Counted from the first letter of the stretch, positions 24,374 to 33,754 are shown. The stretch is 64,000 nucleotides of DNA from Pacificispira sp965223125 (GCA_965223125.1 OZ244984.1:682001-746000); one strand, 5' to 3'. Made by a program: numbers and translations. Notes: generated by a model not told the origin, from the letters alone.

Positions 24374-25054
24374 ATGAGCAAATCCGGACGGCTGTTCGAA
24401 ATCATCCAGATCCTGCGCAGTACCGCGCGGCCCCTGACAGCGCAGGCAATCGCCGATGCGCTGGAGGTCGCGAAGCGCACGGTCTATCGGGACATCGCAA
24501 CCCTGCAGGCAATGCGGGTTCCCATCGCGGGTGAGGCCGGGGTCGGTTATGTGATGCGCCCCGGATATGACCTGCCACCGCTGATGTTCGATGCGGACGA
24601 AACGGAGGCGATCATCGTCGGCCTTGCGATGCTGGGCCGCACGCGGGATCAGGGACTGCTGCGCGCCGCCGAAAGTGCCGCCCGGAAGATCGGCTCGGCC
24701 CTGCCCCAGCAGGCGGGCACGCTTGAGGAACGAACCCTCTATGCCTCCGCCTGGAATGCAATACCAGAGGCCGATGCCGCCTTCTTCCGCGAAGCCTTAC
24801 GCGAGGAGGACCGTCTGCGGGTCGATTATACTGATGCAAGCGGAGAAGAGACTACCCGCACAATCCTGCCGCTCGGCATAATCTACTATATCGACGGGAT
24901 CGTACTGGGAGCATGGTGCGAATTGCGGTCCGATTTCCGCAATTTCCGGATCGACCGCATCCGCAATGCGCACCGCCTGAACGAGCCGTTTCATGACACA
25001 GCAGCGGCCTTGCGCCGCGCCTGGCGCGACTCCACCGATCTGCCGAATGGGTAG
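24374..25054 (+). CDS. YafY/DeoR-type HTH regulator with WYL ligand-sensing domain
   Basis: 226 residues. The N-terminal winged helix is GRLFEIIQILRSTARPLTAQAIADALEVAKRTVYRDIATLQ. The middle domain has GYVMRPGYDLPPLMFDADETEAIIVGL, the usual linker into the WYL part. The C-terminal WYL domain reads LPLGIIYYIDGIVLGAWCELRSDFRNFRIDRI, the canonical WYL tripeptide being replaced by IIYY-type residues. ATG 24374 has GAAGG just upstream. It probably represses or activates the overlapping four-gene operon on the other strand through the dyad at 24318-24341. Confidence 0.9.
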   Translation: MSKSGRLFEIIQILRSTARPLTAQAIADALEVAKRTVYRDIATLQAMRVPIAGEAGVGYVMRPGYDLPPLMFDADETEAIIVGLAMLGRTRDQGLLRAAESAARKIGSALPQQAGTLEERTLYASAWNAIPEADAAFFREALREEDRLRVDYTDASGEETTRTILPLGIIYYIDGIVLGAWCELRSDFRNFRIDRIRNAHRLNEPFHDTAAALRRAWRDSTDLPNG

Positions 25055-25130
25055 GGATTCCTCATCGTTGAGAGTGGAACTCGGAATACCCATAGGATCG
25101 TCTCCCCGGAAGGCGCGTCAGCGACTGTCC

Positions 25131-25193
25131 GGGGTCCAGAGCAATGGGCAGACAGTCGGACCTGCCGCTCTGGACCCCGTATCAAGTACGGGG
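25131..25193. repeat. REP-like intergenic palindrome cluster
   Basis: Two overlapping inverted repeats: GGGGTCCAGAGC (25131-25142) with GCTCTGGACCCC (25167-25178), and CCCCGTA-TCAAG-TACGGGG (25175-25193) followed by TGACG. The second has the form of the widespread alphaproteobacterial CCCCGxxTCAAGxxCGGGGTGACG repeat. It lies between the WYL regulator and malonyl-CoA decarboxylase, whose genes converge, and may also end transcription. Confidence 0.6.
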
Positions 25194-25251
25194 TGACGAA
25201 ACTGCATCTGGAGACAACAAGACCTGAGTCTATTCGATATGTCGAAGAGGC

Positions 25252-26667
25252 CTACAAAAGCGCCTTCACCGTGCTGGAATAGACCACCGTGCCGTCGCTG
25301 GAAAACCGCTCGTGATTGCGTTCTATATCCGACAGGCGATAGAGGTAGTTCACCATCATACCGGCGGATTGCTCGATCCCCTTGTCCGCCGTATCACCCA
25401 TCCAGTTGATCCGCTCGACCTGTGCCCCATTCTGCAAATGGAAGCGCGCGACCGGGTCGAGCGGCTGGGTACCCTGCTTTTCCTCCACCAGATAGCGTGC
25501 GCAGAGCCGCATCAGCGGCTCCTTCAGGGCGGTAGCCAGAGCCTCGTTTCCAGTCCAATCCGGGTTGGAAATGAGTTTCAGCAGCTGCCCCTTGGAAACG
25601 GTTCTTGACGTTGCCTCTTTCAGACGACGGCGATCCTCCGCAGTGAGGATGTTCGGTCGCCCTTCGGCAATCGCCGTGGCAAGCCATTTCCGGAACCCCG
25701 GTATCGGCGACAGGGTGGAGAAGGTCTTCAGATTTGGCAGATCGCGGCTGAGATCATCCACCACCCGCTTGATCAGGAAATTGCCAAAACTGATCCCGCG
25801 CAGCCCCTTCTGGGTATTCGAAATCGAATAGAAGATCGCCGTATCCGCCTTCTGCGGATCGCCGGTCGGGGCGGCCTCATCCAGCAGTTTCTGCACATTC
25901 CCCGCGATGCCGTTGACCAGGGCCACCTCGACAAAGATCAGCGGTTCATCCGGCATGCGGGGATGGAAGAAGGCATAGAGCCGTCGGTCGGATTCCAGCC
26001 GGTTGCGCAGATCCTCCCAGGAGCGGATTTCGTGCACCGCCTCATATTCGATGAGTTTTTCCAGCAGCGCCGCAGGCGACTTCCAGGAAATCGACCGCAA
26101 CTCCAGAAAGCCGATATCGAACCAACTGGTCAGGAGCGACTGCATTTCCGCATCCAGCGGTTCCAACCCCGGCTCTTCCTTCAGGAAGGAGAGGATGTCA
26201 GCACGCATGTCGACCAGAAACTTGACGCCCTGGGGCAGCGCATTGAACTGGGTCAGCAGGGCGGTACTGGGCGCGGTCAATGTCCGGCGCAACGCCTGCT
26301 CCGCCTTGAACCGACTCCTGGCATCGGTCGAGACCTTCCAGGCATCCAGCGCCGCATCGATCTCGGCGGGTTTCGTCCCGAACTCCTCGGCCAGCAGCAG
26401 CAGAAACCGACGGCGTCCGTCCCGACTGAGCGACAGATAGGCCTGACCCAGCGCCGCCGCGCGCTTGCGGGCGGAAACCTCCCCGCCTTTGCGTTCCAGA
26501 CAGGCGACCATCTGCTTGCGCACCGTGGTCAGGTCGCGCCCTCCCAGATCGGGCTTCAACCCTGCGACATTCTCGGTCCCGGCCAGGTCGTCCCAGACTT
26601 CCCGAAGACTTGCCAGCGTCCGGGCGAAGAAGCCGCTTTCCTCCTTGATCGCAATCGTCGTCGTCAT
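25252..26667 (-). CDS. Malonyl-CoA decarboxylase
   Basis: Converts malonyl-CoA to acetyl-CoA and CO2. 471 residues, the typical bacterial length. The helical N-terminal domain occupies about residues 1-180, and the acetyltransferase-like C-terminal domain contains FYSISNTQKGLRGISFGNFLIKRVV, the FSTLSPIPGFRKWL block with the catalytic serine, and near the end NYLYRLSDIERNHERF with the catalytic histidine. It is divergent from a CoA-transferase gene 139 bases away; together they suggest malonate or malonyl-CoA turnover. Confidence 0.95.
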   Translation of the reverse strand: MTTTIAIKEESGFFARTLASLREVWDDLAGTENVAGLKPDLGGRDLTTVRKQMVACLERKGGEVSARKRAAALGQAYLSLSRDGRRRFLLLLAEEFGTKPAEIDAALDAWKVSTDARSRFKAEQALRRTLTAPSTALLTQFNALPQGVKFLVDMRADILSFLKEEPGLEPLDAEMQSLLTSWFDIGFLELRSISWKSPAALLEKLIEYEAVHEIRSWEDLRNRLESDRRLYAFFHPRMPDEPLIFVEVALVNGIAGNVQKLLDEAAPTGDPQKADTAIFYSISNTQKGLRGISFGNFLIKRVVDDLSRDLPNLKTFSTLSPIPGFRKWLATAIAEGRPNILTAEDRRRLKEATSRTVSKGQLLKLISNPDWTGNEALATALKEPLMRLCARYLVEEKQGTQPLDPVARFHLQNGAQVERINWMGDTADKGIEQSAGMMVNYLYRLSDIERNHERFSSDGTVVYSSTVKALL

Positions 26668-26806
26668 ATCCGTCCCTTATCTTCATTTCACGCGAACCCA
26701 AACCCGATATGGCCTGGATAAATGACGGTGCAACCGCCATTGTGCCGCTGCCTCACAAAAAGTAGAACCACTGCAACAAACTGAAACAGTCTAGCAGGAT
26801 TTTTTC

Positions 26807-28021
26807 GTGATCAACCAATTTTCAGATCAAAATCAGACCGGTTCTCAATCCGGCCCCCTGTCCGGCCTGATGATCATCGACATGACGCGCGTGCTGGCCG
26901 GTCCCTATTGCACGATGATGCTGCGCGACCTTGGCGCACGGGTGATCAAGGTGGAGGCCCCGGGACTTGGCGATGATTCCCGCAGTTTCGGACCTTTCAT
27001 CAAGGGCGTCTCTGCCTATTTTCTGAGCCTGAACCGGGGCAAGGAGTCCATCGCCCTGAACCTCAAAGACGACGAAGACCGTGCCGTCTTCGATGCGCTG
27101 ATCCGCCGCGCAGATGTGCTGGTGGAGAACTACCGCGGCGGGGCGATGGCGCGGCTCGGCTATGACTGGGACGCCCTACATGCGGCCAATCCACGGCTGA
27201 TCTATGCCGCGATTTCCGGCTTTGGCCAGACCGGTCCCTACAAGACCCGCCCGGCCTATGACATGGTGGTGCAGGGAATGGGTGGCATCATGTCCGTAAC
27301 GGGGCAACCGGGTGGACCACCGACACGGGTCGGAACCTCCGTTGGCGACCTGACCGCAGGCCTGTTCGCCCTGTCGGCAATCAACGCGGCGCTGTACGAG
27401 CGGGAACGAACGGGTCAGGGCCGGATGATCGACATTTCCATGCTGGACTGCCAGATCGCGATCCTGGAAAACGCCATCGCGCGCTATGCCGTAACCGGCA
27501 AGGCACCGGGCCCGCTGGGAGCGCGCCATCCGTCGATCACGCCATTCGAAGCCTATGAGACCGCCGACGGCCATCTGATCATTGCAGCAGGCAATGATCG
27601 CCTTTTCGTCGATCTGTGCCGGGGACTGGAGCGGTCCGAACTGGCGGAAGACCCCAGGTTCCGCACCAATAACGACCGCGCCGCCCATGTCGATGCACTG
27701 AAGGTGGAACTTGAACACAGCCTGAAGACCCACCCTACCGCTCATTGGCTGGCAATCCTGGATGCGGCCGGCGTCCCAAACGGGCCAATCAACGACGTTG
27801 CCCAGGCTCTGAACGACCCCCAGATCCGTCACCGGAACATGGTGGTCGAAATGCAGGACCCGGACGGCCCGAACCTGACCATGGCGGGCAATCCGATCAA
27901 GCTGTCGGGTGTCATCGATCCGTCCACCCGCCCCCCTGCCCCCCGGCTGGATGGCGACCGTACCCGCATTCTGGCAGAACTAGGCCTGTCGCCGAACCAG
28001 GATACTTCCAATGCAGGATGA
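26807..28021 (+). CDS. CaiB/BaiF family (class III) CoA transferase
   Basis: 404 residues. LSGLMIIDMTRVLAGPYCTMMLRDLGARVIKVEAP is the N-terminal CoA-transferase III signature. The catalytic aspartate lies in RPAYDMVVQGMGGIMSVTGQPGGPP (about residue 150-175), and the C-terminal GVPNGPINDVAQALNDPQIRHRNMV is also family-typical. The GTG at 26807 has AGGA upstream. The acyl group is unknown, but the divergent malonyl-CoA decarboxylase makes a dicarboxylate such as malonate or succinate attractive. The 139-base divergent region contains no operator I can defend. Confidence 0.92.
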   Translation: MINQFSDQNQTGSQSGPLSGLMIIDMTRVLAGPYCTMMLRDLGARVIKVEAPGLGDDSRSFGPFIKGVSAYFLSLNRGKESIALNLKDDEDRAVFDALIRRADVLVENYRGGAMARLGYDWDALHAANPRLIYAAISGFGQTGPYKTRPAYDMVVQGMGGIMSVTGQPGGPPTRVGTSVGDLTAGLFALSAINAALYERERTGQGRMIDISMLDCQIAILENAIARYAVTGKAPGPLGARHPSITPFEAYETADGHLIIAAGNDRLFVDLCRGLERSELAEDPRFRTNNDRAAHVDALKVELEHSLKTHPTAHWLAILDAAGVPNGPINDVAQALNDPQIRHRNMVVEMQDPDGPNLTMAGNPIKLSGVIDPSTRPPAPRLDGDRTRILAELGLSPNQDTSNAG

Positions 28022-28340
28022 TCGCCTGCCCACCGGCATCTGGGTCCAGGCCGGGCTCGCCCTCTGTTCCGGTCGTGGTATTCCGGCGGTCGTGCTGCAC
28101 AAGGGCGATCCGCATACCGGTGTGGTCCTGGTGAAAATCGCCCTGCTGGATGGTACGGCGCGCCTGCTGGCACAGCAGCGCGACATCGAAGGAATCCTGC
28201 GCTGGGTCGATGCCCTGCCCAAGATGCCCTTCCCGACCGAAGCGGAAGCCGATGCCTATATCGCCCGCACCCGGACGCGAGATCCGGACCTCTGGATCAT
28301 CGAGATCGAGGACAGGGAGGGGCGAAACCCCTTCGCGTAA
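28011..28340 (+). CDS. DUF1491 protein
   Basis: 109-residue cytoplasmic protein of DUF1491, a small alphaproteobacterial family. Recognisable are the opening LPTGIWVQAGLALCSGRGIPAVVLHKGDPHTGVVLVKI, and the ending DPDLWIIEIEDREGRNPF. Its function is unknown; relatives sit beside transcription or cell-wall genes. It overlaps the CoA transferase by 11 bases, so expression is coupled in spite of the unrelated function. Confidence 0.9.
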   Translation: MQDDRLPTGIWVQAGLALCSGRGIPAVVLHKGDPHTGVVLVKIALLDGTARLLAQQRDIEGILRWVDALPKMPFPTEAEADAYIARTRTRDPDLWIIEIEDREGRNPFA

Positions 28341-28486
28341 CCTGCGACATGATCCAAACACACCGTATTCCCGTCGCCAGATTTTTTCCTTGCATGAATT
28401 GGCGGGGCTGACCTAATTTTTTCCGTGAAAGTAAAAAATATTATGGAACAAAGTTGGGTGTACTGATCTTGTTGCGGGAGCGTGCT

Positions 28487-29851
28487 GTGAGAGTTGTTCT
28501 GGTCGTGTTTTTGTTGAGCCTTGCGTCATTTCAGGTTTCCGATGTCAGCCCGGCATCCGCTCAGAACAATGGAGATCAGAAGCAGGGCATGGCGCTGGAT
28601 GCCATGCGGTTGCTACAGCAGCATGACACGGAAGCTGCGGCAACGGGTCCGACGGAACAGGACATATTCCTGGCACCCACGCCCCGCGCCAATATCACCA
28701 ACGATGTCATAACCCAATTCCTCCATTCCGGCGAACCCGTCCTGCATGGCATCATGGTGCGGAAAAGTTACGTCAAACCGGAAAACCGGCAGCCCTATTT
28801 CGAAGGTACGTTCAAGCGAGAATACCATCCGTTCCTGGGGCAGACGCTGGTGACCTTCGACGAAGGCGTCTACGCCATCCCCGGCGATGCGGCCTATATC
28901 GGCACCTTCACTTATTTCGGAGGAAGTGACAACGTCAGCACCGGAATGGCAGGTGCTACCGGTGGATTCGGTAATTCCGGATTGGCCATTGGACAGGCGA
29001 CAAAGGGCAGTTTCGTTCTGGTCGGAAAAAAGGTGCTGTGGGACGGAACGTCAGAGGATGGAATCTTCATCGCGGAGGATACCTATCAGGGTCAGGAACT
29101 CAATCTCATCAAGGCAACGCCCGACTATCTGAACCAGTTCCAGCAGCGCCATGCCGCCGCCGTTCAGGCTTATCGCAGCCAACCGGCTGACTCTGGGGAT
29201 GATGATTTCGGCATGCTGCTCGCTCTCGGACTCGGTGCGGCGCTGATTGGTGGCTCCGACCTGCCGAGTTTCGACAAGCTGGCGCTGGCGGAAGCCTTCA
29301 TCACCGACGTTGCGGGCGATGGCGACGGGACAGCCATGATGGATATGGCCCTGAATGCCTTCTCGGGACAGAATGACATGGGGGGCCTTTTCTCCGGAAC
29401 GCATTCCTTTCAGGCTCCCGGTCTCGAATCGGTTCTGAGTGGAATCCTCACCGGTGAGGCGACTGGTGGCGGAACGGCCTCTACAACACCGGGACCAGCC
29501 AGCCAGTCCCCGCCCCAGACTGCACTGCCGCAATCTGGACAGGGCCAGGCACAGGGTGGCAGCATCCAGTCCGCCCGCAGTCAGGGCGGAAGTGGTCAAC
29601 AGAACCAGACCGCGCAGGCCAGCCCGTCCGGCGGCAGCTTGAACAGTAGTGCGCTCACCTCCGAAACCTTCTCCTTCTCCTGCCCGGCGGGGGGTAACTA
29701 TTCAATACCGGTCGCCTATCGCAATCCAACCTGCGGTGAGGCGATGAAGAATTTCGCCCGAACCTATGCCTGCAACCAGTTCGACGATTTCGATGCCGCA
29801 GGCCAGCGCTGCCAGCGTGACTGCGGCCATCCGCAATGTGCGGAACAATAA
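28487..29851 (+). CDS. Exported protein of unknown function with cysteine-rich C-terminus
   Basis: 454 residues from GTG 28487, which has GCGGGAG six bases upstream; an earlier in-frame TTG (28454) would spoil the signal peptide. Residues 1-27 form a signal peptide (VVLVVFLLSLASFQV ... PASAQ). Residues about 70-200 show MORN-like strands (YFEGTFKREYHPF, AAYIGTFTYFG). A glycine/serine/glutamine-rich linker spans about 320-390. The last 56 residues carry seven cysteines (CPAGG, PTCGEA, TYACNQ, QRCQRDCGHPQC), suggesting disulfides in the periplasm. I do not recognise a family. A lipoprotein gene follows 31 bases later. Confidence 0.7.
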   Translation: MRVVLVVFLLSLASFQVSDVSPASAQNNGDQKQGMALDAMRLLQQHDTEAAATGPTEQDIFLAPTPRANITNDVITQFLHSGEPVLHGIMVRKSYVKPENRQPYFEGTFKREYHPFLGQTLVTFDEGVYAIPGDAAYIGTFTYFGGSDNVSTGMAGATGGFGNSGLAIGQATKGSFVLVGKKVLWDGTSEDGIFIAEDTYQGQELNLIKATPDYLNQFQQRHAAAVQAYRSQPADSGDDDFGMLLALGLGAALIGGSDLPSFDKLALAEAFITDVAGDGDGTAMMDMALNAFSGQNDMGGLFSGTHSFQAPGLESVLSGILTGEATGGGTASTTPGPASQSPPQTALPQSGQGQAQGGSIQSARSQGGSGQQNQTAQASPSGGSLNSSALTSETFSFSCPAGGNYSIPVAYRNPTCGEAMKNFARTYACNQFDDFDAAGQRCQRDCGHPQCAEQ

Positions 29852-29882
29852 TCTCCTGTTCCCATATTCAGAAAGGAAGACA

Positions 29883-30854
29883 ATGTCCGGCACGAGAAGG
29901 ATTTTCACCGCAGGCTCTAAACTGGCAGCCCTTGGCGCAGCAGTCGTATTGTTGACCGGCTGTTTCGAAACCATCGCCCAGGGGATGGTTGAATCAGATA
30001 TGCGGGCGGAACATGCCCGGATTGCCGCACAGGGGAATCCGACATTTCCGGATCCTGCCCTCAATGCCATGGTAACCGAGTTTGAAGCTGACTATGCCCG
30101 GTTTGAGCGAAACTGGGACGGGTTGATTGCTGATGGTACGACACCATGCAGGATGGATCCTGCACAGGCCTATCAGGTCATCAACCAGATGGCCCCCGAT
30201 GAGATGCAGCAGTATTACGCACCGCATGGCATGACCTTCATAATTGATTTCGACTCGCTGGAGCTTCATTCGGTTTCCGGCCCCTGTCCGGAACAGGGCA
30301 TCGACGGACCGGTCGAACTTGTCGGAAAGGTCCGCACGATTACCCGCTTCGGACAGGGTGATTTCGTGCGGGTGAACGTTACGGATACAGCGTCGCGGAT
30401 CACCGGTACATTCCAGGACGGAAAACGGCACGGCCCCGTGCGCGACATTCTGATCACGCGGAACATCACATTCGAACCCGGTGATGACGGTGCCCTGAAA
30501 GCGCAGGAACAGGATTGGGAATTCCTGCGGGAAATGAGCGAGTCCCCAACTGGAACCTACGTCTACCGCAGCTACGGCGAGGAATATAAGTCCGCCCCCA
30601 GCATGACATTCATCCGCAATCCGTCGTTGGGCATGTATTCGACATCTGTAGAAGAGAGCCAGGGCGGCGACCTGCGATACTCTCGGACGTATGTGGGGAC
30701 GGAACTGCGCAATGAAGGCGGCCTGAAAGACGGCAAGCAGCATGGCTGGCAGATCAGTCACCCCTACACGTCGCAAGGGTATCCCATGCCCGGTTCGCGC
30801 AGATGTCTCCAGAACGGGGAAGAGATCAAGGCGACGGTCTGCCCGTTCGAGTAA
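29883..30854 (+). CDS. Predicted lipoprotein with MORN-like segments
   Basis: 323 residues from ATG 29883 (GGAAG eight bases upstream). The N-terminus ends in LLTGC, a lipobox, so it should be a lipid-anchored envelope protein. Two MORN-like strand pairs are visible: ITGTFQDGKRHGPVRDI and GGLKDGKQHGWQI. Between them lies a mixed domain without a recognisable family. A C-terminal cysteine pair (RRCLQ, TVCPF) may form a disulfide. It pairs with the exported protein in front of it, which has similar strands, and the two probably act together at the envelope. Confidence 0.65.
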   Translation: MSGTRRIFTAGSKLAALGAAVVLLTGCFETIAQGMVESDMRAEHARIAAQGNPTFPDPALNAMVTEFEADYARFERNWDGLIADGTTPCRMDPAQAYQVINQMAPDEMQQYYAPHGMTFIIDFDSLELHSVSGPCPEQGIDGPVELVGKVRTITRFGQGDFVRVNVTDTASRITGTFQDGKRHGPVRDILITRNITFEPGDDGALKAQEQDWEFLREMSESPTGTYVYRSYGEEYKSAPSMTFIRNPSLGMYSTSVEESQGGDLRYSRTYVGTELRNEGGLKDGKQHGWQISHPYTSQGYPMPGSRRCLQNGEEIKATVCPFE

Positions 30855-30864
30855 CGGGTCAGGG

Positions 30865-31911
30865 CTATCGCAGCTTCGTCGCCAGCAGGCGGATATCCCC
30901 TTCGCCGTATTTCTCTGCGGCGTAGGGGTCTGCGTCGGTGATGTCCAGGTCGGTATCAAAACCGCCGATCAGACGCCGGAAATCGCCGAAGCCGATAGAC
31001 TCCAGGCGACCCGTCATATCGGCCCAGCTGGTGGCGCGATAGACCGCCTTCAACCCGTCGCCCAGATGATAGCGCTTGTTGATCGAGAAGCCGAGATGGG
31101 CAAGATGCTCCTGCACCAGCCGTGCCGGAACATCGGCCAGTATCTGGACTGAAACATGGAACAGGTCGCGGGCGATGGATCCTTCGCCCTCGGTATAGAC
31201 CCAGGCAATGCCGCCCAGTTTCAGCAGCCGGTGCATTTCGCGATAGGCCCGGTACTCATCGTCCAGATGGTGAAAGACCCCGTTCTGAACCGCCGCATCG
31301 AAACTCCCCGATGCCTCCGGTACATCATAAACGGTAGAGAGGATGAAGCGCAGGCGGCTTTCCGGCACACCAAGGCGGTCCCGCGCCGCCTCCGCATAGC
31401 GGATGCTGTTCTCGCCATAATCGACGCCGACGACTTCCGCAGCGCCTGCATTCAGGATCGCATGATCGAAATTGCCGTGGCCGCAGCCCATATCGACGAC
31501 GCGCATTCCCTCGAACGTGCCGGACTCCAGCCCGTTGAAGCGCAGCCGGTCATCGTAGCGCGTAATGCGTTCGCGATACTGATTCGCATCGAACTGGGTC
31601 CAGAGCGACTGGAACAGGTCCTGGTGCTCCTCCTCCATTGACTGTTCCCTGGGATCGTGGTCCAGCGACAGCCCACCATCGCAAAACGCTATTTTGCGTG
31701 CTGCTTCCAGATCCTCGATGGCGCGGTCCACCAGACGATGGGTCAGCAGGAACGGATGTTCAGCCAGGGCCGTATCGTATTGCAGCGCCTCCCAGCCCAT
31801 ATTCATCCGGATCAGGGCCTCGATCCGCGACAGTGCCATGAAGCGGGTGCGCGGCAGGTCGGTGGCGAGGCGCTTCAATTCCTGCAAGCGGGGCAGATAG
31901 GTCTTTTCCAT
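30865..31911 (-). CDS. Class I SAM-dependent methyltransferase
   Basis: 348 residues from ATG 31911, which follows an AAAGGGACC ribosome site; the frame continues upstream without plausible coding. The Rossmann methyltransferase core is at about 150-270: MRVVDMGCGHGNFDHAILNAG (motif I), VVGVDYGENSIRYAE, FDAAVQNGVFHHLDD (motif IV region) and LLKLGGIAWVYTEGEG. The N-terminal 140 residues are helical and unlike common families. It lies 19 bases downstream of an AsnB-type gene on the same strand, so it probably modifies the same, perhaps glycan, product. Confidence 0.85.
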   Translation of the reverse strand: MEKTYLPRLQELKRLATDLPRTRFMALSRIEALIRMNMGWEALQYDTALAEHPFLLTHRLVDRAIEDLEAARKIAFCDGGLSLDHDPREQSMEEEHQDLFQSLWTQFDANQYRERITRYDDRLRFNGLESGTFEGMRVVDMGCGHGNFDHAILNAGAAEVVGVDYGENSIRYAEAARDRLGVPESRLRFILSTVYDVPEASGSFDAAVQNGVFHHLDDEYRAYREMHRLLKLGGIAWVYTEGEGSIARDLFHVSVQILADVPARLVQEHLAHLGFSINKRYHLGDGLKAVYRATSWADMTGRLESIGFGDFRRLIGGFDTDLDITDADPYAAEKYGEGDIRLLATKLR

Positions 31912-31930
31912 CGGATTGGTCCCTTTCAGA

Positions 31931-33754
31931 TCAATCGGCAAAGGTCTCATAGAACAGCCGCGCCGAGGCCAGGCAGAACAGGAAATTATCCCGCCCCCGA
32001 GTCTCGGTCTCCGGCCGCAGCAGGTCAATCACGGACTCCCGGTCCACCAGATCCCAGATCGCGCTTTCCGCCAGCAAGCGGTCCCGTACATCTGCGTCAT
32101 CACGGTTAAGCAGCGAGGAGATCGGCGCATTGAAGCCGAGCTTCTTCTTCAGGCCCAGAATCTCCGGCGGCACCACGCCCGCCCCGGCCCCCCGCAGCAG
32201 TGCCTTTGAGAATCCGTCCCGGATCAGATATCGGCTGGGTACGGTCAACATGAAATCCACAAGGCCGCGATCCAGATAGGCGGCGCGGTTTTCAATGGAA
32301 TGGGCCATGTAGTGGCTGTCATGGGCCCAGGTCAGGACCGGCACTGACTCGACCAGCAATTCGTTCAGCATCCGCATCCGCAACAGGTCATCGCAATAGG
32401 GGATTTCCTCAAACGCGGTGGCTACAGGCCGGTGCAGACAGCGCGCAACATCGGGCATGTTGAGATGCAGGTGCCCCCGCTCCCCCGGTACATCGATGAA
32501 GGCATGAGGGTTGGCAAGCAGGGGATTGCGCACATGCTGTCCGAACGAGGTTTGCCAATCCGTGACAAGACCGCCGAAATCAGGATTACCCGCCTGACCG
32601 GCGAGCCAGAAGAGATAGTGATCATAATAGCCCGCGAAAATCTCGTCCGCGCCATTGCCGTTGATCAGGACCTTGTATCCTTCCGCCGACACCGCTTCCG
32701 ACAGGAACCCGTCGAGATACATGCCCAGCGACGGGACCGGCCCGTCATAGGCCGCACCCATCCGGGCCAACCGGTCGAGGAACCCGTCGCTCGACACCCT
32801 CGTCTCGTGATGCGGCACGCCCAGCGCCGCTGCGGCCATTCGGATCGCGGCACTCTCATCATAGTCCCTATCCGCCTCCAGCATGGAGAAGGTATGAAGC
32901 GGCTGATGGTGGCGATGAACCGCTATCCCGGTCAGCACATTGCTGTCGATCCCGCCGCTCAGACTGATCGCGATGGGAACATCGGCACGCAGACGGATAC
33001 GGATCGCCCGGTCGATTTCCGCCTGCACCGCTTCCTGCACCTCCTCGAACGACAAAGGCACAGGGGCGAAAACCGGCTTCCAATAGGGGTGCGGCGCATC
33101 GATCCCGGTTGCGCCGGCCCAGGCGGAATGCGCCGCCGGAAACGCCTCCACATCCCGAAAGAAACAGCTCTGGTCGCGGAACAGCGCGCGATAGCCATGG
33201 GCCAGAAAGCGATGAACCTTGTCCTCGTTCACCGCAAACCGCGCCCCGGTCAGCGCCGCCAGTTGCTTCACTTCGGACGCGAAGTAAAGGCCGTGGGCGC
33301 AGCGATGGAGATGCAGCGGTTTCTCCCCGAACCGATCCCGAGACAACAGCACCCGCCCGTCCCGCGCATCGAACAGAGCAAAGGCCCACATCCCCTCAAA
33401 CCGGTCCAGCGCCGCCTCGCCCCAGGCAAGATAGGAGCGCAGCAGCACCTCGGTATCGCTGTCGGTACGGAAGGAATGGCCCAGTGCGATCAGTTCGGCG
33501 CGGAGTTCCAGGTAGTTGTAGATTTCACCATTGAAGACAAGGACACAGCCATCTGCCTCGAAAGGCTGGGCGGATCTGGGATCGGGATCGATGATAGCCA
33601 GTCGCGTATGCAGCAGGACCAGTGTTGCATCCGGCAGAGGGATCACCCGTTCCCCGGCCCCATCGGGCCCGCGATGCGCCATCCCCCGCAAAGTCCGCGC
33701 CCGCACCGCCGCATCCGGTGGCTGCCGCCCGATATACCCGGCTATCCCGCACAT
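31931..33754 (-). CDS. asnB: Glutamine-hydrolysing asparagine synthase-like amidotransferase (copy 1)
   Basis: 607 residues starting MCGIAGYIG at 33754, so the catalytic Cys2 of the class II glutaminase is intact. HRGPDG, LGHSFRTDSDTEVLL and SRDRFGEKPL follow. The synthetase half has the ATP-binding PP-loop SLSGGIDSNVL near residue 260 and LINGNGADEIFAGYYDHYLF. AsnB homologues in glycan clusters amidate uronic acids or other carboxylates instead of aspartate. This is one of three in the window. The adjacent methyltransferase suggests a modification pair. Confidence 0.9.
   Translation of the reverse strand: MCGIAGYIGRQPPDAAVRARTLRGMAHRGPDGAGERVIPLPDATLVLLHTRLAIIDPDPRSAQPFEADGCVLVFNGEIYNYLELRAELIALGHSFRTDSDTEVLLRSYLAWGEAALDRFEGMWAFALFDARDGRVLLSRDRFGEKPLHLHRCAHGLYFASEVKQLAALTGARFAVNEDKVHRFLAHGYRALFRDQSCFFRDVEAFPAAHSAWAGATGIDAPHPYWKPVFAPVPLSFEEVQEAVQAEIDRAIRIRLRADVPIAISLSGGIDSNVLTGIAVHRHHQPLHTFSMLEADRDYDESAAIRMAAAALGVPHHETRVSSDGFLDRLARMGAAYDGPVPSLGMYLDGFLSEAVSAEGYKVLINGNGADEIFAGYYDHYLFWLAGQAGNPDFGGLVTDWQTSFGQHVRNPLLANPHAFIDVPGERGHLHLNMPDVARCLHRPVATAFEEIPYCDDLLRMRMLNELLVESVPVLTWAHDSHYMAHSIENRAAYLDRGLVDFMLTVPSRYLIRDGFSKALLRGAGAGVVPPEILGLKKKLGFNAPISSLLNRDDADVRDRLLAESAIWDLVDRESVIDLLRPETETRGRDNFLFCLASARLFYETFAD

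Noticed and set aside
26668..26806. ACTG-AAA-CAGT dyad between malonyl-CoA decarboxylase and CoA transferase as an operator
   Set aside because: Four-base arms are too short to distinguish from chance.
30865..33754. Methyltransferase plus AsnB-like gene as a lasso-peptide or other RiPP cluster
   Set aside because: No precursor peptide, leader-binding protein, protease or exporter next to them; a glycan-modification role fits better.
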